A stretch of 64,000 nucleotides of DNA from Bacteroidales bacterium (GTDB lineage: Bacteria; Bacteroidota; Bacteroidia; Bacteroidales; JAGOPY01), in contig JALNZD010000015.1 in NCBI GenBank assembly GCA_023229505.1, positions 1 to 64,000 on the forward strand, read 5' to 3'. The notes under the pieces are model-generated. The model ran no database searches. It was given only the letters and a program-made list of their open reading frames with translations, and had not been told where the DNA came from. The position numbers and the translations under genes are program-made. Below are positions 1 to 8,646 of the stretch, piece after piece. The first letter of the stretch is position 1. The number at the start of each line of letters is the position of its first letter.

Positions 1-121
1 AATCAGAACAATTATTTTTAATGGCGATATTGGAACGACAATCAGAAAACTTTAACATTAACAATTTAAAGGATGTCGCATGAAAGCCACGTCAATTAAG
101 CATTACAGAAGTGCGAAACTT

Positions 122-217
122 GAGTTACATGATTCACACATTTGAGCGGGCGATTGTGTAGTGATGGACTTACTTTAAAAACGCATTACACTTGAAAATG
201 TGTGAATCATGTAACTC
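122..217. repeat. 22-bp perfect inverted repeat around an outward-facing regulatory site
   Basis: Positions 122-143 and 196-217 are perfect reverse complements (22 bp) separated by 52 bp. Each arm contains the distal half-site (TGAATCATGTAAC) of the recurring stress-promoter element. The right arm belongs to the complete promoter reading right at 203-265. The left arm faces left, but its second half-site is offset by one base and has no recognisable -7 element, so it is either a decayed promoter for a gene beyond the window or a duplicated operator. I see no supportable gene in 1-120. Confidence 0.7.
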
Positions 218-265
218 TTTCCCGGAATTGTGTAACACTAAAGTGATTAAAGGTGTGCAACTTTG
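203..265 (+). promoter_or_regulatory. Stress-type promoter, site 1 (two direct half-sites plus -7 box)
   Basis: Half-sites TGAATCATGTAAC (203-215) and GGAATTGTGTAAC (224-236) lie exactly 21 bp apart; a -7-like box CAACTTTG (258-265) begins 21 bp after the second. This leaves a leader of about 35-40 nt before the ATG at 308. Same architecture as the seven other sites in this window. The promoter would drive the eRF1-like gene and possibly the mla genes behind it. Confidence 0.7.
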
Positions 266-307
266 CATTGAGATAATTACATTACCATAAACAATTAAAG
301 AAACACA

Positions 308-691
308 ATGGCAACAGTAAAAAAATTAGGCATCTGGATAGATCATTCAAGCGCTCACTTAACGGCTATTTCAGCCGATCCCTTTGAAACCAAAACCATT
401 GAATCAAATTTTACGCATGAGGATAGGGAGCATACTCTTTCCAGGAGTGAAAATGTAATGCACAATAAGGAGCATCATCATCATTCCGAATATTACAAAA
501 AAATAGGTGAGGTAATCAGAAATTACGATGATGTAATACTCTTTGGTCCAACTGATGCGAAAGTTGAGCTATTTAATGTTTTAAGAGAAGATCATCGTTT
601 CGCAAAAATAAAAATTGAAATTAAACAGGCTGATAAAATGACAGAGAGCCAACAACATGCCTTTGTCAGAGAATATTTTTCAGGACGCTGA
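308..691 (+). CDS. Small eRF1-like / translational-machinery-like protein
   Basis: 127 aa soluble protein beginning with a GIWIDHSSAHL segment, followed by a histidine-rich linker (around residues 52-60) and a C-terminal alpha/beta part that includes VILFGPTDAKVEL. This is the pattern of the small eRF1-domain-3/eL30-like proteins of Bacteroidota and Proteobacteria, whose function is not established; the family assignment is from memory. It has its own stress-type promoter at 203-265. The ATG at 308 gives the only start consistent with that promoter. The mla genes follow on the same strand after an 82-nt gap, so they may share a transcript. Confidence 0.6.
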   Translation: MATVKKLGIWIDHSSAHLTAISADPFETKTIESNFTHEDREHTLSRSENVMHNKEHHHHSEYYKKIGEVIRNYDDVILFGPTDAKVELFNVLREDHRFAKIKIEIKQADKMTESQQHAFVREYFSGR

Positions 692-773
692 TTTCAATAT
701 CACAAGATTTTGCATTCGGAATAGCAGAACTCAAACGAAACCGGAATATGGCAACCAGGCTGACCTTAATGAA

Positions 774-1613
774 ATGAAAAAATTTAATCCTGTTATTAAA
801 GTAAAAGGGTTTGCAACGGCGCAATCCATGAGGCTCAGCGATAAAACAATGGACAAAACTGCCCAGGCAAGCAACTTTTTAACAAACCTTGCCGATGTTT
901 TTTTCTTTATAATGCAAATCATCCGGGAAACATTTTCGCGCAACTTTGAATTTAAAGAATTTTTGCGCCAATGTTTTCAAATCGGATATAAATCATTACC
1001 GCTTATTTCAATCACCGGAACCATTATGGGTTTGGTGCTTACAATTCAATCGCGCCCGGTACTTGTTGATTTCGGGGCAGTTACCCTGCTTCCCGGTATG
1101 GTGGCAATATCTCTCATCAGGGAAATGGGTCCGGTTATAACAGCACTTATATGCGCAGGAAAAATTGGTTCGGGTATGGGAGCTGAATTGGGTTCAATGA
1201 AAGTGACCGAACAAATTGATGCCATGGAAGTATCCTCCACCAATCCTATCAGATTTTTAGTTGTCACAAGAGTATTAGCAGCAACGCTTATGATACCATT
1301 ATTGATTTTATATGCTGATGCACTTGGCATATTAGGCAGCTGGGCAGGCGCAAATATTAAGGGCGATGTAACATTTGTCCTGTTTTTCTCACAGGCATTC
1401 AGCCATGTTGAGTTTATTGATTTTATACCTGCTGTCATAAAATCATTTTTTTTCGGGGCAGTAATCGGATTAGTAGGATGTTATAAAGGATACAATGCCG
1501 GGCGCGGAACAGAAAGTGTAGGCATTGCTGCAAATTCTGCTGTTGTGTTAGCATCACTCCTGGTGATAATTTTAGATATGATTGCAGTACAAATTACCGA
1601 TATGCTTATTTAA
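774..1613 (+). CDS. mlaE: MlaE-type ABC transporter permease
   Basis: Integral inner-membrane permease of the Mla/MCE phospholipid transport family. The conserved core is visible: GTIMGLVLTIQS, REMGPVITALICAGKIGSGMGAELGSM and the EQIDAMEV motif typical of MlaE, with about five hydrophobic segments. The open frame extends upstream to 657, overlapping the previous gene, but that extension is charged and unlike MlaE; I use the ATG at 774, giving 279 aa, close to family length. It is followed by mlaF and mlaD. In the known system the permease dimer pairs with two MlaF ATPases and a ring of MlaD. No mlaA, mlaB or mlaC is present here. Confidence 0.92.
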   Translation: MKKFNPVIKVKGFATAQSMRLSDKTMDKTAQASNFLTNLADVFFFIMQIIRETFSRNFEFKEFLRQCFQIGYKSLPLISITGTIMGLVLTIQSRPVLVDFGAVTLLPGMVAISLIREMGPVITALICAGKIGSGMGAELGSMKVTEQIDAMEVSSTNPIRFLVVTRVLAATLMIPLLILYADALGILGSWAGANIKGDVTFVLFFSQAFSHVEFIDFIPAVIKSFFFGAVIGLVGCYKGYNAGRGTESVGIAANSAVVLASLLVIILDMIAVQITDMLI

Positions 1614-1623
1614 TTTGAAAATT

Positions 1624-1651
1624 GAAATTAGAAATTAGAAATTAGAAATTA
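1624..1651. repeat. Heptanucleotide tandem repeat (GAAATTA x4)
   Basis: Four perfect head-to-tail copies of GAAATTA fill the mlaE-mlaF gap. Seven-base units outside genes can vary in number by slippage and alter spacing between promoter or translation elements. A second heptamer array of five units lies at 61631-61665. Confidence 0.9.
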
Positions 1652-1678
1652 GAAAATTGCAGGAGCAGATTTTAGATA

Positions 1679-2467
1679 ATGATGGAGAATAACACCAATA
1701 CAACAAGTAAAGCATCATTTAATACGAAAAGTGATGAACCGGTTATCGAAATAATTAATCTTAAGAAATCATTTGGCCAGCAAGAGGTATTAAAAAATGT
1801 TTCTTTAAAGCTTTTTAATGGCGAAAACTTGGCTGTGCTTGGCAAATCCGGCACAGGTAAATCTGTTTTAATAAAATGTATTGTCGGTTTATTAAATTCT
1901 GATGGCGGAACGATCAATGTGTTTGAAAAAAATGTGACTACATTAAACAGAAAAGAATTGGGTGAATTGAGACAGAAAATAGGTTTTCTTTTTCAGAGTG
2001 GCGCATTGTATGATTCCATGACGGTAAAACAGAACTTGGAATTTCCATTGCGAAGAATAAAAAAGAATCTTACTCAAAAAGAAATTGAAGAAAAAATAAA
2101 TGAGGTCTTAGAAAATGTTGGTTTGGCTGATGCATTGAATAAAATGCCCTCACAACTTTCCGGCGGCATGCGAAAACGAATAAGTTTGGCGCGCACCATT
2201 GTCGTGGACCCGATGATCATGTTATATGACGAACCCACAACAGGACTTGACCCTGTTACTTCCGATGAAATTAGTTCACTCATCATGGATGTTCAGAAAA
2301 AATATAAAACTTCTTCTATGATCATCACACATGATATTAAATGTGCCCGTAACACAGCAAACCGGATTATCATGTTAGAAGAAGGAGAAGTTTATGAGGA
2401 AGGAAAAGTAGCTTACTTTGAAAACTCAACCGACCCGTTAATTAAATCCTTCTTCAAATTAAAATAA
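1679..2467 (+). CDS. mlaF: MlaF-type ABC transporter ATP-binding protein
   Basis: Cytoplasmic ATPase of the MlaFED complex, 262 aa. Walker A GKSGTGKS (about residues 55-62), ABC signature LSGGMRKR and Walker B IMLYDEPTTGLDP are all intact, followed by a switch histidine in MIITHD. The serine-rich first 20 residues are an extension relative to other MlaF proteins; an alternative ATG lies three bases downstream. The gene sits between mlaE and mlaD with short gaps, the usual order, and should energise lipid movement across the periplasm. Confidence 0.92.
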   Translation: MMENNTNTTSKASFNTKSDEPVIEIINLKKSFGQQEVLKNVSLKLFNGENLAVLGKSGTGKSVLIKCIVGLLNSDGGTINVFEKNVTTLNRKELGELRQKIGFLFQSGALYDSMTVKQNLEFPLRRIKKNLTQKEIEEKINEVLENVGLADALNKMPSQLSGGMRKRISLARTIVVDPMIMLYDEPTTGLDPVTSDEISSLIMDVQKKYKTSSMIITHDIKCARNTANRIIMLEEGEVYEEGKVAYFENSTDPLIKSFFKLK

Positions 2468-2505
2468 GCAATTCAAAATTTAACATTTAAAATTCAAAAT
2501 TAGCC

Positions 2506-3270
2506 ATGGATACGCACACACAAAAATTTAAAGTACGCTTAGGGCTATTTATTGCAGGAGGATTGGCGCTTTTTGTACTTGCCATATTTATTATCGGAAA
2601 ACAACAAAATTTATTTAATCCTGTTTTTAAACTTACTACAACTTTTAACAATGTAAGCGGATTACAGGTCGGAAATAATATCCGCTTATCCGGAATTAAT
2701 GTAGGCACTGTTGACAACGTCATCATCATTAACGATTCAACTGTAAGGGTAGATATGTTGATCAAAGAAGATGTCAAGCAGTTTATTAAATCGGACTGTA
2801 TAGTGGCAATAGGTTTAGAAGGACTTATTGGCGACCGGCTGTTAATTATTACGCACGGAACCTCTGATGCGCCTGTAGTAAAAGAAGGACAACAACTTAC
2901 ATCAACCGAGCCTGTTGAAACAGATGCCATCATGGCAAGTTTGCAGGTGACGGCAGGTAATGCCGAAATTATTTCGCAACAACTTGCAGAGATTATGATT
3001 ACAGTAAACAGTGGAAAAGGAACACTTGGCAGGTTAATTCAGGACTCAACCATTGCAGAAAATATTAGTCAGACCATCGTGAATCTTAAAACAAGTTCCA
3101 AAGGATTAGATGAAAATATGGAAGCAGCCAAACATAATTTCCTTTTAAAAGGTTATTTTAACAAGAAAGAAGAAGCAGCCGCAAAACTTAAAAAAGAGGA
3201 ACAAAAGAAAGCAGACAAACAAAAGAAAGCAGACGAAAAAGAGAAAGAGAAAGAGGAAAGACAGAAATAA
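2506..3270 (+). CDS. mlaD: MlaD-type MCE-domain lipid-binding protein
   Basis: 254 aa: one N-terminal membrane anchor (about residues 12-28), then an MCE domain (FNNVSGLQVGNNIRLSGINVGTVDNV...) and a second half with the GLIGDRLLIIT pattern, then a strongly charged Lys/Glu tail (about 215-254). MCE proteins form hexameric rings that shuttle lipids in the periplasm. The tail looks like a disordered or coiled extension reaching toward a partner. The next gene encodes a predicted outer-membrane barrel. Confidence 0.9.
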   Translation: MDTHTQKFKVRLGLFIAGGLALFVLAIFIIGKQQNLFNPVFKLTTTFNNVSGLQVGNNIRLSGINVGTVDNVIIINDSTVRVDMLIKEDVKQFIKSDCIVAIGLEGLIGDRLLIITHGTSDAPVVKEGQQLTSTEPVETDAIMASLQVTAGNAEIISQQLAEIMITVNSGKGTLGRLIQDSTIAENISQTIVNLKTSSKGLDENMEAAKHNFLLKGYFNKKEEAAAKLKKEEQKKADKQKKADEKEKEKEERQK

Positions 3271-3344
3271 TTATCCAAAAGTCTGATAAGCATTAAATAG
3301 ATGTTGGTAAACGGAAAAGACATAACCGTTCATGCTAATGGTAA

Positions 3345-5177
3345 ATGCAAATGTGGTCCAAAACTATTTTCATACTTTTTTTTATCTCAATTTTAACAAC
3401 TGATTTTGCATTTGGACAAAAAACTCCTGCCAAAAAAGATTCGAAGAAACTTTATGAGAATATTGAATCCTATTCCGGACGAAGCAAGTTTTCCAAGTTT
3501 ATGTACCGGTTAGTTTTTAAACCGGTTGCACCCAGCTCAAAAAAAAAGAAAGTTTATAAAAAACTGATACAAAAACCCTACAGCACTTTTGAGGGGAAAA
3601 TTATCAGGCATATTAATATTGTAACACTGGATCCGTTTGGCTATTCAATTGCTGACACTATTGTAACATCGCAAAACTTCATATTAAAAGCCGGAAATAA
3701 GCTGCATATAAAATCTCAGTCTGGAACAATTCGAAACCTGCTACTTATCCGGGAAAACAAACCATTCGATTCGTTGCTTGTAAAAGAATCTGAACGATTG
3801 GTACGCAAGAAGGCAAATGTACATGATGTTTCATTTTTCATTATCGCAACTTCAAAAAATTCTGACTCTGTTGATATTTTTATTCGCGAATTAGATAACT
3901 GGAGTATTATTCCTAAAGTTTCAGCTTCCTCTTCCCGCATCACTATTAATTTGATTGATAAAAATTTTTTAGGGTTCGGGCACGAATTTCGAAATATTTA
4001 CTCCTGGCATCATACCACCGGAGATGATGCTTTCACTACAAATTACTTTATTCCCAACATCCGCAATACCTATATCAGCACAACACTGAATTATGGTACA
4101 GATGAGTTAAGGAATTCTATAATGAGTGTCTCAATTGACCGTCCGTTTTTTTCTCCCTTTGCGAAGTGGGCAGGAGGAGTAAAAATTACACAGCTATTTA
4201 GCAAGGATACCATTCATTTAAGCGATTCGCTATTGTTGCAAAGATTTAAATTTAACACACATGATTATTGGGCGGGTAATGCCATTCAAATATTTAAGGG
4301 TAATACGGAAAATCGTCGCACAACTAATTTTATTTCTGCAGTGCGTTTTTTACGAATCCACTATCTTGAAAAGCCAGAGGAAATGTATGATACGGTGCAT
4401 CTGTATGCCAATGAAAATTTTTACCTGGCCAATATTGGCATCTCACAACGAAAATTTGTACTGGATAAATTCATTTTCAATTTTGGCAAAACAGAAGATG
4501 TACCCATTGGAAAAGTATTCGGCCTGACATGCGGCTATCAGGAAAGAAATAAGACCAGCCGTTTATATTTAGGCGCGCGTATTTCTTTCGGCAATTATTA
4601 TCCTTGGGGATACCTAAGCACTAACTTCGAGTATGGATCTTTTTTCCGGGGATCACATTCAGAGCAGGGAATTTTATTGGCTGATGTAACATATTTTACA
4701 GGATTGGTAGAAATAGGAAGATGGAAATTCAGGCAATTCGTAAAATCGCAGGTTATTATTGGCATAAACAGACTCTCTTACGATAGTTTAACGCTCAATG
4801 ATGGTTATGGCCTGGATGGCTTTCACAGTTCTGAATTGTCAGGTACCAGCCGCCTTTTATTTACGTTGCAAACACAATCCTATGCCCCGTGGAATTTTAT
4901 CGGATTCCGGTTTGGGCCCTTTCTTAATTGTTCACTTGGCATGCTTAGCGATCCGGTAACAGGATTAAAAAACAGCAAAGTATACGCACAATTAGGGTTG
5001 GGCATTCTAATTAAAAATGACTACCTGGTTTTTAATACATTTCAGATATCCATCTCATTTTATCCCATAATTCCTGGTGTCGGGAATAATGTTTTTAAAA
5101 TAAACTCATTTAAAACATCTGATTTCGGCTTCGGGGATTTTGAATTTGGAAAACCGGCAATAGTGGTGTTTCAATGA
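3345..5177 (+). CDS. Predicted outer-membrane beta-barrel with a POTRA-like region, linked to mla
   Basis: 610 aa with an N-terminal signal peptide (FILFFISILTTDFAFGQ). After a basic linker (KKKKVYKK) comes a region resembling one or two POTRA modules (IRHINIVTLDPFGYSI..., LRNLL-type turns), then long amphipathic strands rich in aromatic and Asn/Gly turns to the C-terminus, as in Omp85-like barrels. I cannot name a family member. Position directly behind mlaEFD suggests it is the outer-membrane end of this lipid route, taking the place of MlaA; that is inference. Start could also be the second Met at 3351. Confidence 0.65.
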   Translation: MQMWSKTIFILFFISILTTDFAFGQKTPAKKDSKKLYENIESYSGRSKFSKFMYRLVFKPVAPSSKKKKVYKKLIQKPYSTFEGKIIRHINIVTLDPFGYSIADTIVTSQNFILKAGNKLHIKSQSGTIRNLLLIRENKPFDSLLVKESERLVRKKANVHDVSFFIIATSKNSDSVDIFIRELDNWSIIPKVSASSSRITINLIDKNFLGFGHEFRNIYSWHHTTGDDAFTTNYFIPNIRNTYISTTLNYGTDELRNSIMSVSIDRPFFSPFAKWAGGVKITQLFSKDTIHLSDSLLLQRFKFNTHDYWAGNAIQIFKGNTENRRTTNFISAVRFLRIHYLEKPEEMYDTVHLYANENFYLANIGISQRKFVLDKFIFNFGKTEDVPIGKVFGLTCGYQERNKTSRLYLGARISFGNYYPWGYLSTNFEYGSFFRGSHSEQGILLADVTYFTGLVEIGRWKFRQFVKSQVIIGINRLSYDSLTLNDGYGLDGFHSSELSGTSRLLFTLQTQSYAPWNFIGFRFGPFLNCSLGMLSDPVTGLKNSKVYAQLGLGILIKNDYLVFNTFQISISFYPIIPGVGNNVFKINSFKTSDFGFGDFEFGKPAIVVFQ

Positions 5178-5192
5178 GGTAAAATAAGATGA

Positions 5193-5300
5193 TTAAAGCT
5201 CTGAGATAATCTTGCGCAATTCTTCTTTGGTTTTGCCAAGCTTGATTTGAAGTTTTCCATACATTTCCTCTTGCTTGCCTTCTTCATACATCAGGTCATT
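5193..5300 (-). pseudogene. 3' remnant of a CsbD-family stress gene
   Basis: Minus-strand frame encodes DLMYEEGKQEEMYGKLQ then KLGKTKEELRKIISEL and a stop. This is the characteristic C-terminal half of a CsbD-family protein (normally about 60 aa). An in-frame stop codon lies immediately upstream of the first recognisable residue and no start is available, so only about 35 codons survive. CsbD genes are general-stress genes in other bacteria, fitting the neighbourhood. Confidence 0.75.
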
Positions 5301-5413
5301 TCACACATATTATTTGATAAATGGAAACTTGAGAACTAATGCGTTCCTGTATTTTCATTTGACTTGTAAATCATCAGCGAAAAGTTTGCCATTAGAGTTA
5401 TAATTTTAATGTG

Positions 5414-5476
5414 TGAATGATGTAACTTATTTATAAATTTATGTAACATTTCCGGGAATTAAGCGGATTACCTTTG
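5414..5476 (+). promoter_or_regulatory. Stress-type promoter, site 2
   Basis: Half-sites TGAATGATGTAAC (5414-5426) and AAATTTATGTAAC (5435-5447), 21 bp apart, then a consensus -7 TACCTTTG (5469-5476) after 21 bp. The ATG of the next gene is at 5500. Confidence 0.75.
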
Positions 5477-5499
5477 AAATATAATTTAAAATAAAAATT

Positions 5500-5694
5500 A
5501 TGAACGTCAAAAGAATCTTTGGGGTGCTACTCACTGTCCTTGGAATCGGTGGGCTTATTTATGCTGCAGTATTATTTGTCAATCTCTCAGGTGGTACGCG
5601 GGATATTAAAGCGCTTGTCATTTTCGGCATACTCGGTATTATATTCTTCATTGCCGGAATTGGCCTTATACGCACAACAAAAGACGAATCATGA
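5500..5694 (+). CDS. Small two-helix membrane protein
   Basis: 64 aa, two predicted transmembrane helices (about residues 6-28 and 38-57) separated by a short polar loop and a charged C-terminus ending KDES. No catalytic motif. Small inner-membrane proteins of this design are often stress induced; here the gene stands alone behind stress-type promoter site 2, with a 24-nt leader from the -7 box. The function is unknown. Confidence 0.7.
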   Translation: MNVKRIFGVLLTVLGIGGLIYAAVLFVNLSGGTRDIKALVIFGILGIIFFIAGIGLIRTTKDES

Positions 5695-5753
5695 TGTGTG
5701 AATAATGTTAATTGTTTCCGGAATATGGTAACCGGGCTGAAACTAATGAAAAA

Positions 5754-6053
5754 TTATTCATTTATTTCATAAAGACGAAGCCTGTTTTTAAGCTCAATAA
5801 TTTCATCCTGCAGGGAGAGTATTTTCTGCAACAAATGAGTGATGGTGTCAATACCTTCCAGGTTAATATCCAACTCATAATAAAGGCGAATAAATTTCTC
5901 CAATTGCTGAAGCTGGCCTGCATCGATAAACCCTGTTTCTTTAATGGTAGTAATTTCTATCAAGCCGGTTTGTTGTAATGAACTGATAAATGAAATCTCA
6001 ATGTTGTGATTGGTACAGAACTCATCTACAGCTATTAAATATTCTGTTTGCAT
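5754..6053 (-). CDS. cbpM: CbpM-like chaperone modulator
   Basis: 99 aa, MerR-like helix-turn-helix start (LIAVDEFCTNHNIEISFISSL) and a C-terminal coiled-coil (LQDEIIELKNRLRLYE). This matches CbpM, which binds the J-domain of CbpA and inhibits its stimulation of DnaK. It lies 17 bp behind the cbpA-like gene on the same strand, the usual order, so the two are almost certainly co-transcribed. Confidence 0.85.
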   Translation of the reverse strand: MQTEYLIAVDEFCTNHNIEISFISSLQQTGLIEITTIKETGFIDAGQLQQLEKFIRLYYELDINLEGIDTITHLLQKILSLQDEIIELKNRLRLYEINE

Positions 6054-6070
6054 TGTTTACGTTTTGAAAA

Positions 6071-6967
6071 TTACGATTTGGATAGTTCGGTAAATAATAC
6101 TTTTTGGTTATCCGTTAAATTTGTTGGAATTTTAATCGTATAGGTTACGTATAAATCTCCAAATTGCCCTTCATTTTTATAAACAGGAAATCCTTTGCCT
6201 TTTAACTTTATTTTACTTCCATTTTGAGTTTCAGGCTTTACTTTTAGTTTTACTTTTCCGTTTAAGGTATCCATTGTGATTTCACCTCCCAGCACGGCGG
6301 TGTATAAATCTAAATCTACGGTAGAATATAAATTATTTCCCAAACGTTTGATATTGGGGTGATTAGCTATTGAAAATGAAATATATAAATCACCGTTCGG
6401 CCCGCCATTTATTCCCGGGCCTCCATGGCCTGAAATTTTAATTGTTTGTCCATTTTCAATTCCTGCAGGAATAGTAATTCTTATGCTTTTCCCGTTTACC
6501 GTTAACGTTTGTTTGTGCGTTTTATAAGCATCGATGAGGTCAAGATGTAATTCTGCATTGTAATCTTCTCCTCTGTATTTCACCTTCATTCTCCTGGCGG
6601 CACCCGCGGATCCACCAAACATGGATTCAAAAAAACTGGAAAAATCCCCTTCAGTTTGTTCCCCTGAATACCCCGGTCCACGATAATTTGACGATTGTTC
6701 CTGATATTGTTTCGCTTTTTCAAATTCTTCAGCATGTTGCCAGTCCTTTCCGTATTGATCGTATTTCTTGCGTTTATCGGGATCGCTCAATACTTCATTG
6801 GCTTCATTGATCTGCTGAAAATTCTTTTTAGCATCTCTATCATTCGGATTTAAATCGGGGTGATACTTTCTGGCCAATTTCCGGTAGGCATTTTTGATGT
6901 CCTTTGGCGTTGCCGTTTTATCAATCCCTAATATTTTATAATAGTCTACAAAGAGCATTTCTTTCAC
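6071..6967 (-). CDS. cbpA: CbpA-like DnaJ co-chaperone
   Basis: 298 aa. N-terminal J-domain (DYYKILGI ... KYHPDLNP with the HPD triad), Gly/Phe-rich linker (about 100-125: GDFSSFFESMFGGS), then two DnaJ C-terminal beta domains (GKSIRITIPAGIENGQTIKISGHG; KLKVKPETQNGSKIKLKGKG). No zinc-finger, so it is CbpA/type II rather than DnaJ. It would deliver substrates to DnaK under stress. It is the middle gene of a three-gene set (small acidic protein, cbpA, cbpM) behind stress-type promoter site 3. A second Met at 6958 may be the true start. Confidence 0.9.
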   Translation of the reverse strand: MKEMLFVDYYKILGIDKTATPKDIKNAYRKLARKYHPDLNPNDRDAKKNFQQINEANEVLSDPDKRKKYDQYGKDWQHAEEFEKAKQYQEQSSNYRGPGYSGEQTEGDFSSFFESMFGGSAGAARRMKVKYRGEDYNAELHLDLIDAYKTHKQTLTVNGKSIRITIPAGIENGQTIKISGHGGPGINGGPNGDLYISFSIANHPNIKRLGNNLYSTVDLDLYTAVLGGEITMDTLNGKVKLKVKPETQNGSKIKLKGKGFPVYKNEGQFGDLYVTYTIKIPTNLTDNQKVLFTELSKS

Positions 6968-6972
6968 GAAAT

Positions 6973-7164
6973 TTATATATCGTAGTCCTGATCATCAGCA
7001 TTTTCCATAAGTGTAAAATCTGAAAGTTCGTCGTCTTCGTCCCCCAGGAACTGCATGTCACTGTCCGGACCAGGTTCCAGTATGTTGTAATCATCATATG
7101 ATTTGTAATTTGACCGGTCATGAGAATAACCTTCGTTACGCTGGTCGTTTTGATTTCTATTCAT
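6973..7164 (-). CDS. Small acidic protein of unknown function
   Basis: 63 aa, strongly acidic and probably disordered (YDDYNILEPGPDSD, GDEDDELSDF). No domain recognised. It is the first gene after stress-type promoter site 3, and only 5 bp separate its stop from the cbpA start, so it is likely translationally linked to the chaperone pair. Good ORF support from position; function unknown. Confidence 0.6.
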   Translation of the reverse strand: MNRNQNDQRNEGYSHDRSNYKSYDDYNILEPGPDSDMQFLGDEDDELSDFTLMENADDQDYDI

Positions 7165-7202
7165 TTTTCTAATTGTTTAATTGTGAATGAAATTTCACTA
7201 AA

Positions 7203-7265
7203 TAAAAATAAGTTGCTTTATTACAGAAATCGTTACACAATTTTGGAAATGAATTACATCATTCA
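7203..7265 (-). promoter_or_regulatory. Stress-type promoter, site 3
   Basis: Read on the minus strand: half-site TGAATGATGTAAT (7265-7253), half-site CAAAATTGTGTAAC ending at 7232 (13-mer 7244-7232), 21 bp apart, then TATTTTTA (7210-7203) after 21 bp. The gene start is at 7164. Confidence 0.7.
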
Positions 7266-7317
7266 CACATTTTCTTTAGTAAATAGGTAACAAACAAATG
7301 TGTAGGTTTTAATGATG

Positions 7318-8172
7318 CTAATTATTTTTCGCAAATTTGATCAGTGCTTCATTAAACTTGCGGGTTTCTTCCAGGAACAAGCTATGGCCGCTATTCTCAG
7401 AAGCAATAAGGTGTGAATCTGAGATTCCCGCTTTCATCTGTTCAGCAAGATCAAAAGAACATATTTTGTCTTTTTTGCCATGCAGGATCAATGTCGGAAT
7501 GGTTATTTTCAGCAGATCACTTCTCAGGTCCGTATCACGCAAAGCGATTAGACATTGAGCTGTTGCATAAGAAGAAGCGCTTAAACAAATCCCATTTAAC
7601 CAATTGCCGATTCCTTCATTTAATGAGGTTTCAGTAGCGGAGAATATCTTTGCGAAATTGGATAAAAGCTTTGGCCGGTCCTGGTAGTTCAATTTAATCA
7701 AGTCATCAACAGCACTTTTTGGCAGATTGTATGGGAAATCTTTGCGTCGTGTCCAAATCGGGGCTGCTGCCCCGCACAAAGCCAGCTTAGAAACATGAGT
7801 TCCATTATCCGCTGATACAAAACGAACCGCAATGGCCCCGCCCATGGAAAAGCCAACTAAAACAGCATCTTTTATATCCAGTTTACTTAAAACTTTTTTT
7901 ATATCCAACGCATGTACATCGTAATTATAGGCTCCGTAAGGTTTATCGGATTTGCCAAAACCTCTTAACGTGATACCAATTACACGGAAATTTTTATTTA
8001 TCAGATCGTTGTATTGGTATTCATACATTTCATCACTTAATGGCCAACCGGGTATTAAGACAATAGGTCTTCCTTCGCCCGCATCTGTAATATGAAGGCG
8101 TACATTGGGTTCTACTTCAATATATTCTGCTCTGGCCATTCCAGGCATTGTTTTATCAATTAGTTTTTCCAT
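7318..8172 (-). CDS. Alpha/beta-fold hydrolase
   Basis: 284 aa. Oxyanion-region motif LIPGWPLSD (about 38-46), nucleophile elbow GFSMGG (Ser near residue 107), acid in LILHGKKDKIC and the final His in ENSGHSLF: a complete catalytic triad. Sequence character resembles non-haem chloroperoxidase-like esterases; the substrate cannot be told. No stress-type box lies upstream, and the gap to the HPF-like gene is 122 bp. Confidence 0.85.
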   Translation of the reverse strand: MEKLIDKTMPGMARAEYIEVEPNVRLHITDAGEGRPIVLIPGWPLSDEMYEYQYNDLINKNFRVIGITLRGFGKSDKPYGAYNYDVHALDIKKVLSKLDIKDAVLVGFSMGGAIAVRFVSADNGTHVSKLALCGAAAPIWTRRKDFPYNLPKSAVDDLIKLNYQDRPKLLSNFAKIFSATETSLNEGIGNWLNGICLSASSYATAQCLIALRDTDLRSDLLKITIPTLILHGKKDKICSFDLAEQMKAGISDSHLIASENSGHSLFLEETRKFNEALIKFAKNN

Positions 8173-8294
8173 TGTTTTAAATATTTAATTATTGTTATTG
8201 ATTGCACACCATATCTACAAATTCTTTGTTGATTTGGCGGGTGTCTCTGATTTAGCAATCTTAGCAGGAGGTACTTTACCTGAGAACATTTTAG

Positions 8295-8609
8295 TTAATG
8301 ATTCCTCAAACGTCCAAGTATTGTATTAAGAGAAGTTTTTAACTTATCAATTGCCCCTTCTACTGCCTGTTCATGAGTATTTCCAAGATTTGTAACAGCA
8401 ATTGGGCGCCTGCCTTCAAGTCGGGCTTCAAGCAAACACCGTATGTCGTTCAGCCCTTCCTTATTGCCATTTTCATCTGAAAGATGAACCTCCAACCTTG
8501 TTATATGCTGACTAAACCTGCTTAATTCTTCTGATATTAATGCGATTAACGGAGCTCTGAGTTCTTCGCTTCCGGTTATATTATTGTCGGTATTAAATTG
8601 AATTGTCAT
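8295..8609 (-). CDS. HPF/RaiA-like ribosome-associated factor
   Basis: 104 aa of the S30AE (sigma-54 modulation / ribosome hibernation) type: HITRLEVHLSDENGNKEG, then CLLEARLEGRRPIAVTNLGNTHEQAVEGAIDKLKTSL. These proteins bind the 30S decoding site and inactivate ribosomes in stationary phase. It lacks the C-terminal dimerisation domain of long HPF. The promoter upstream keeps only the proximal half of the stress element. A decayed copy of the first third of this gene lies at 16973-17095. Confidence 0.75.
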   Translation of the reverse strand: MTIQFNTDNNITGSEELRAPLIALISEELSRFSQHITRLEVHLSDENGNKEGLNDIRCLLEARLEGRRPIAVTNLGNTHEQAVEGAIDKLKTSLNTILGRLRNH

Positions 8610-8646
8610 TATGGTTGAATTTATTTATTACTGAATTTTGATAGAG

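Noticed and set aside
8223..8294. 24-codon frame MFSGKVPPAKIAKSETPAK... after the HPF-like gene
   Set aside because: Too short and without promoter or homologue I recognise; could be a lost tail of an older gene.
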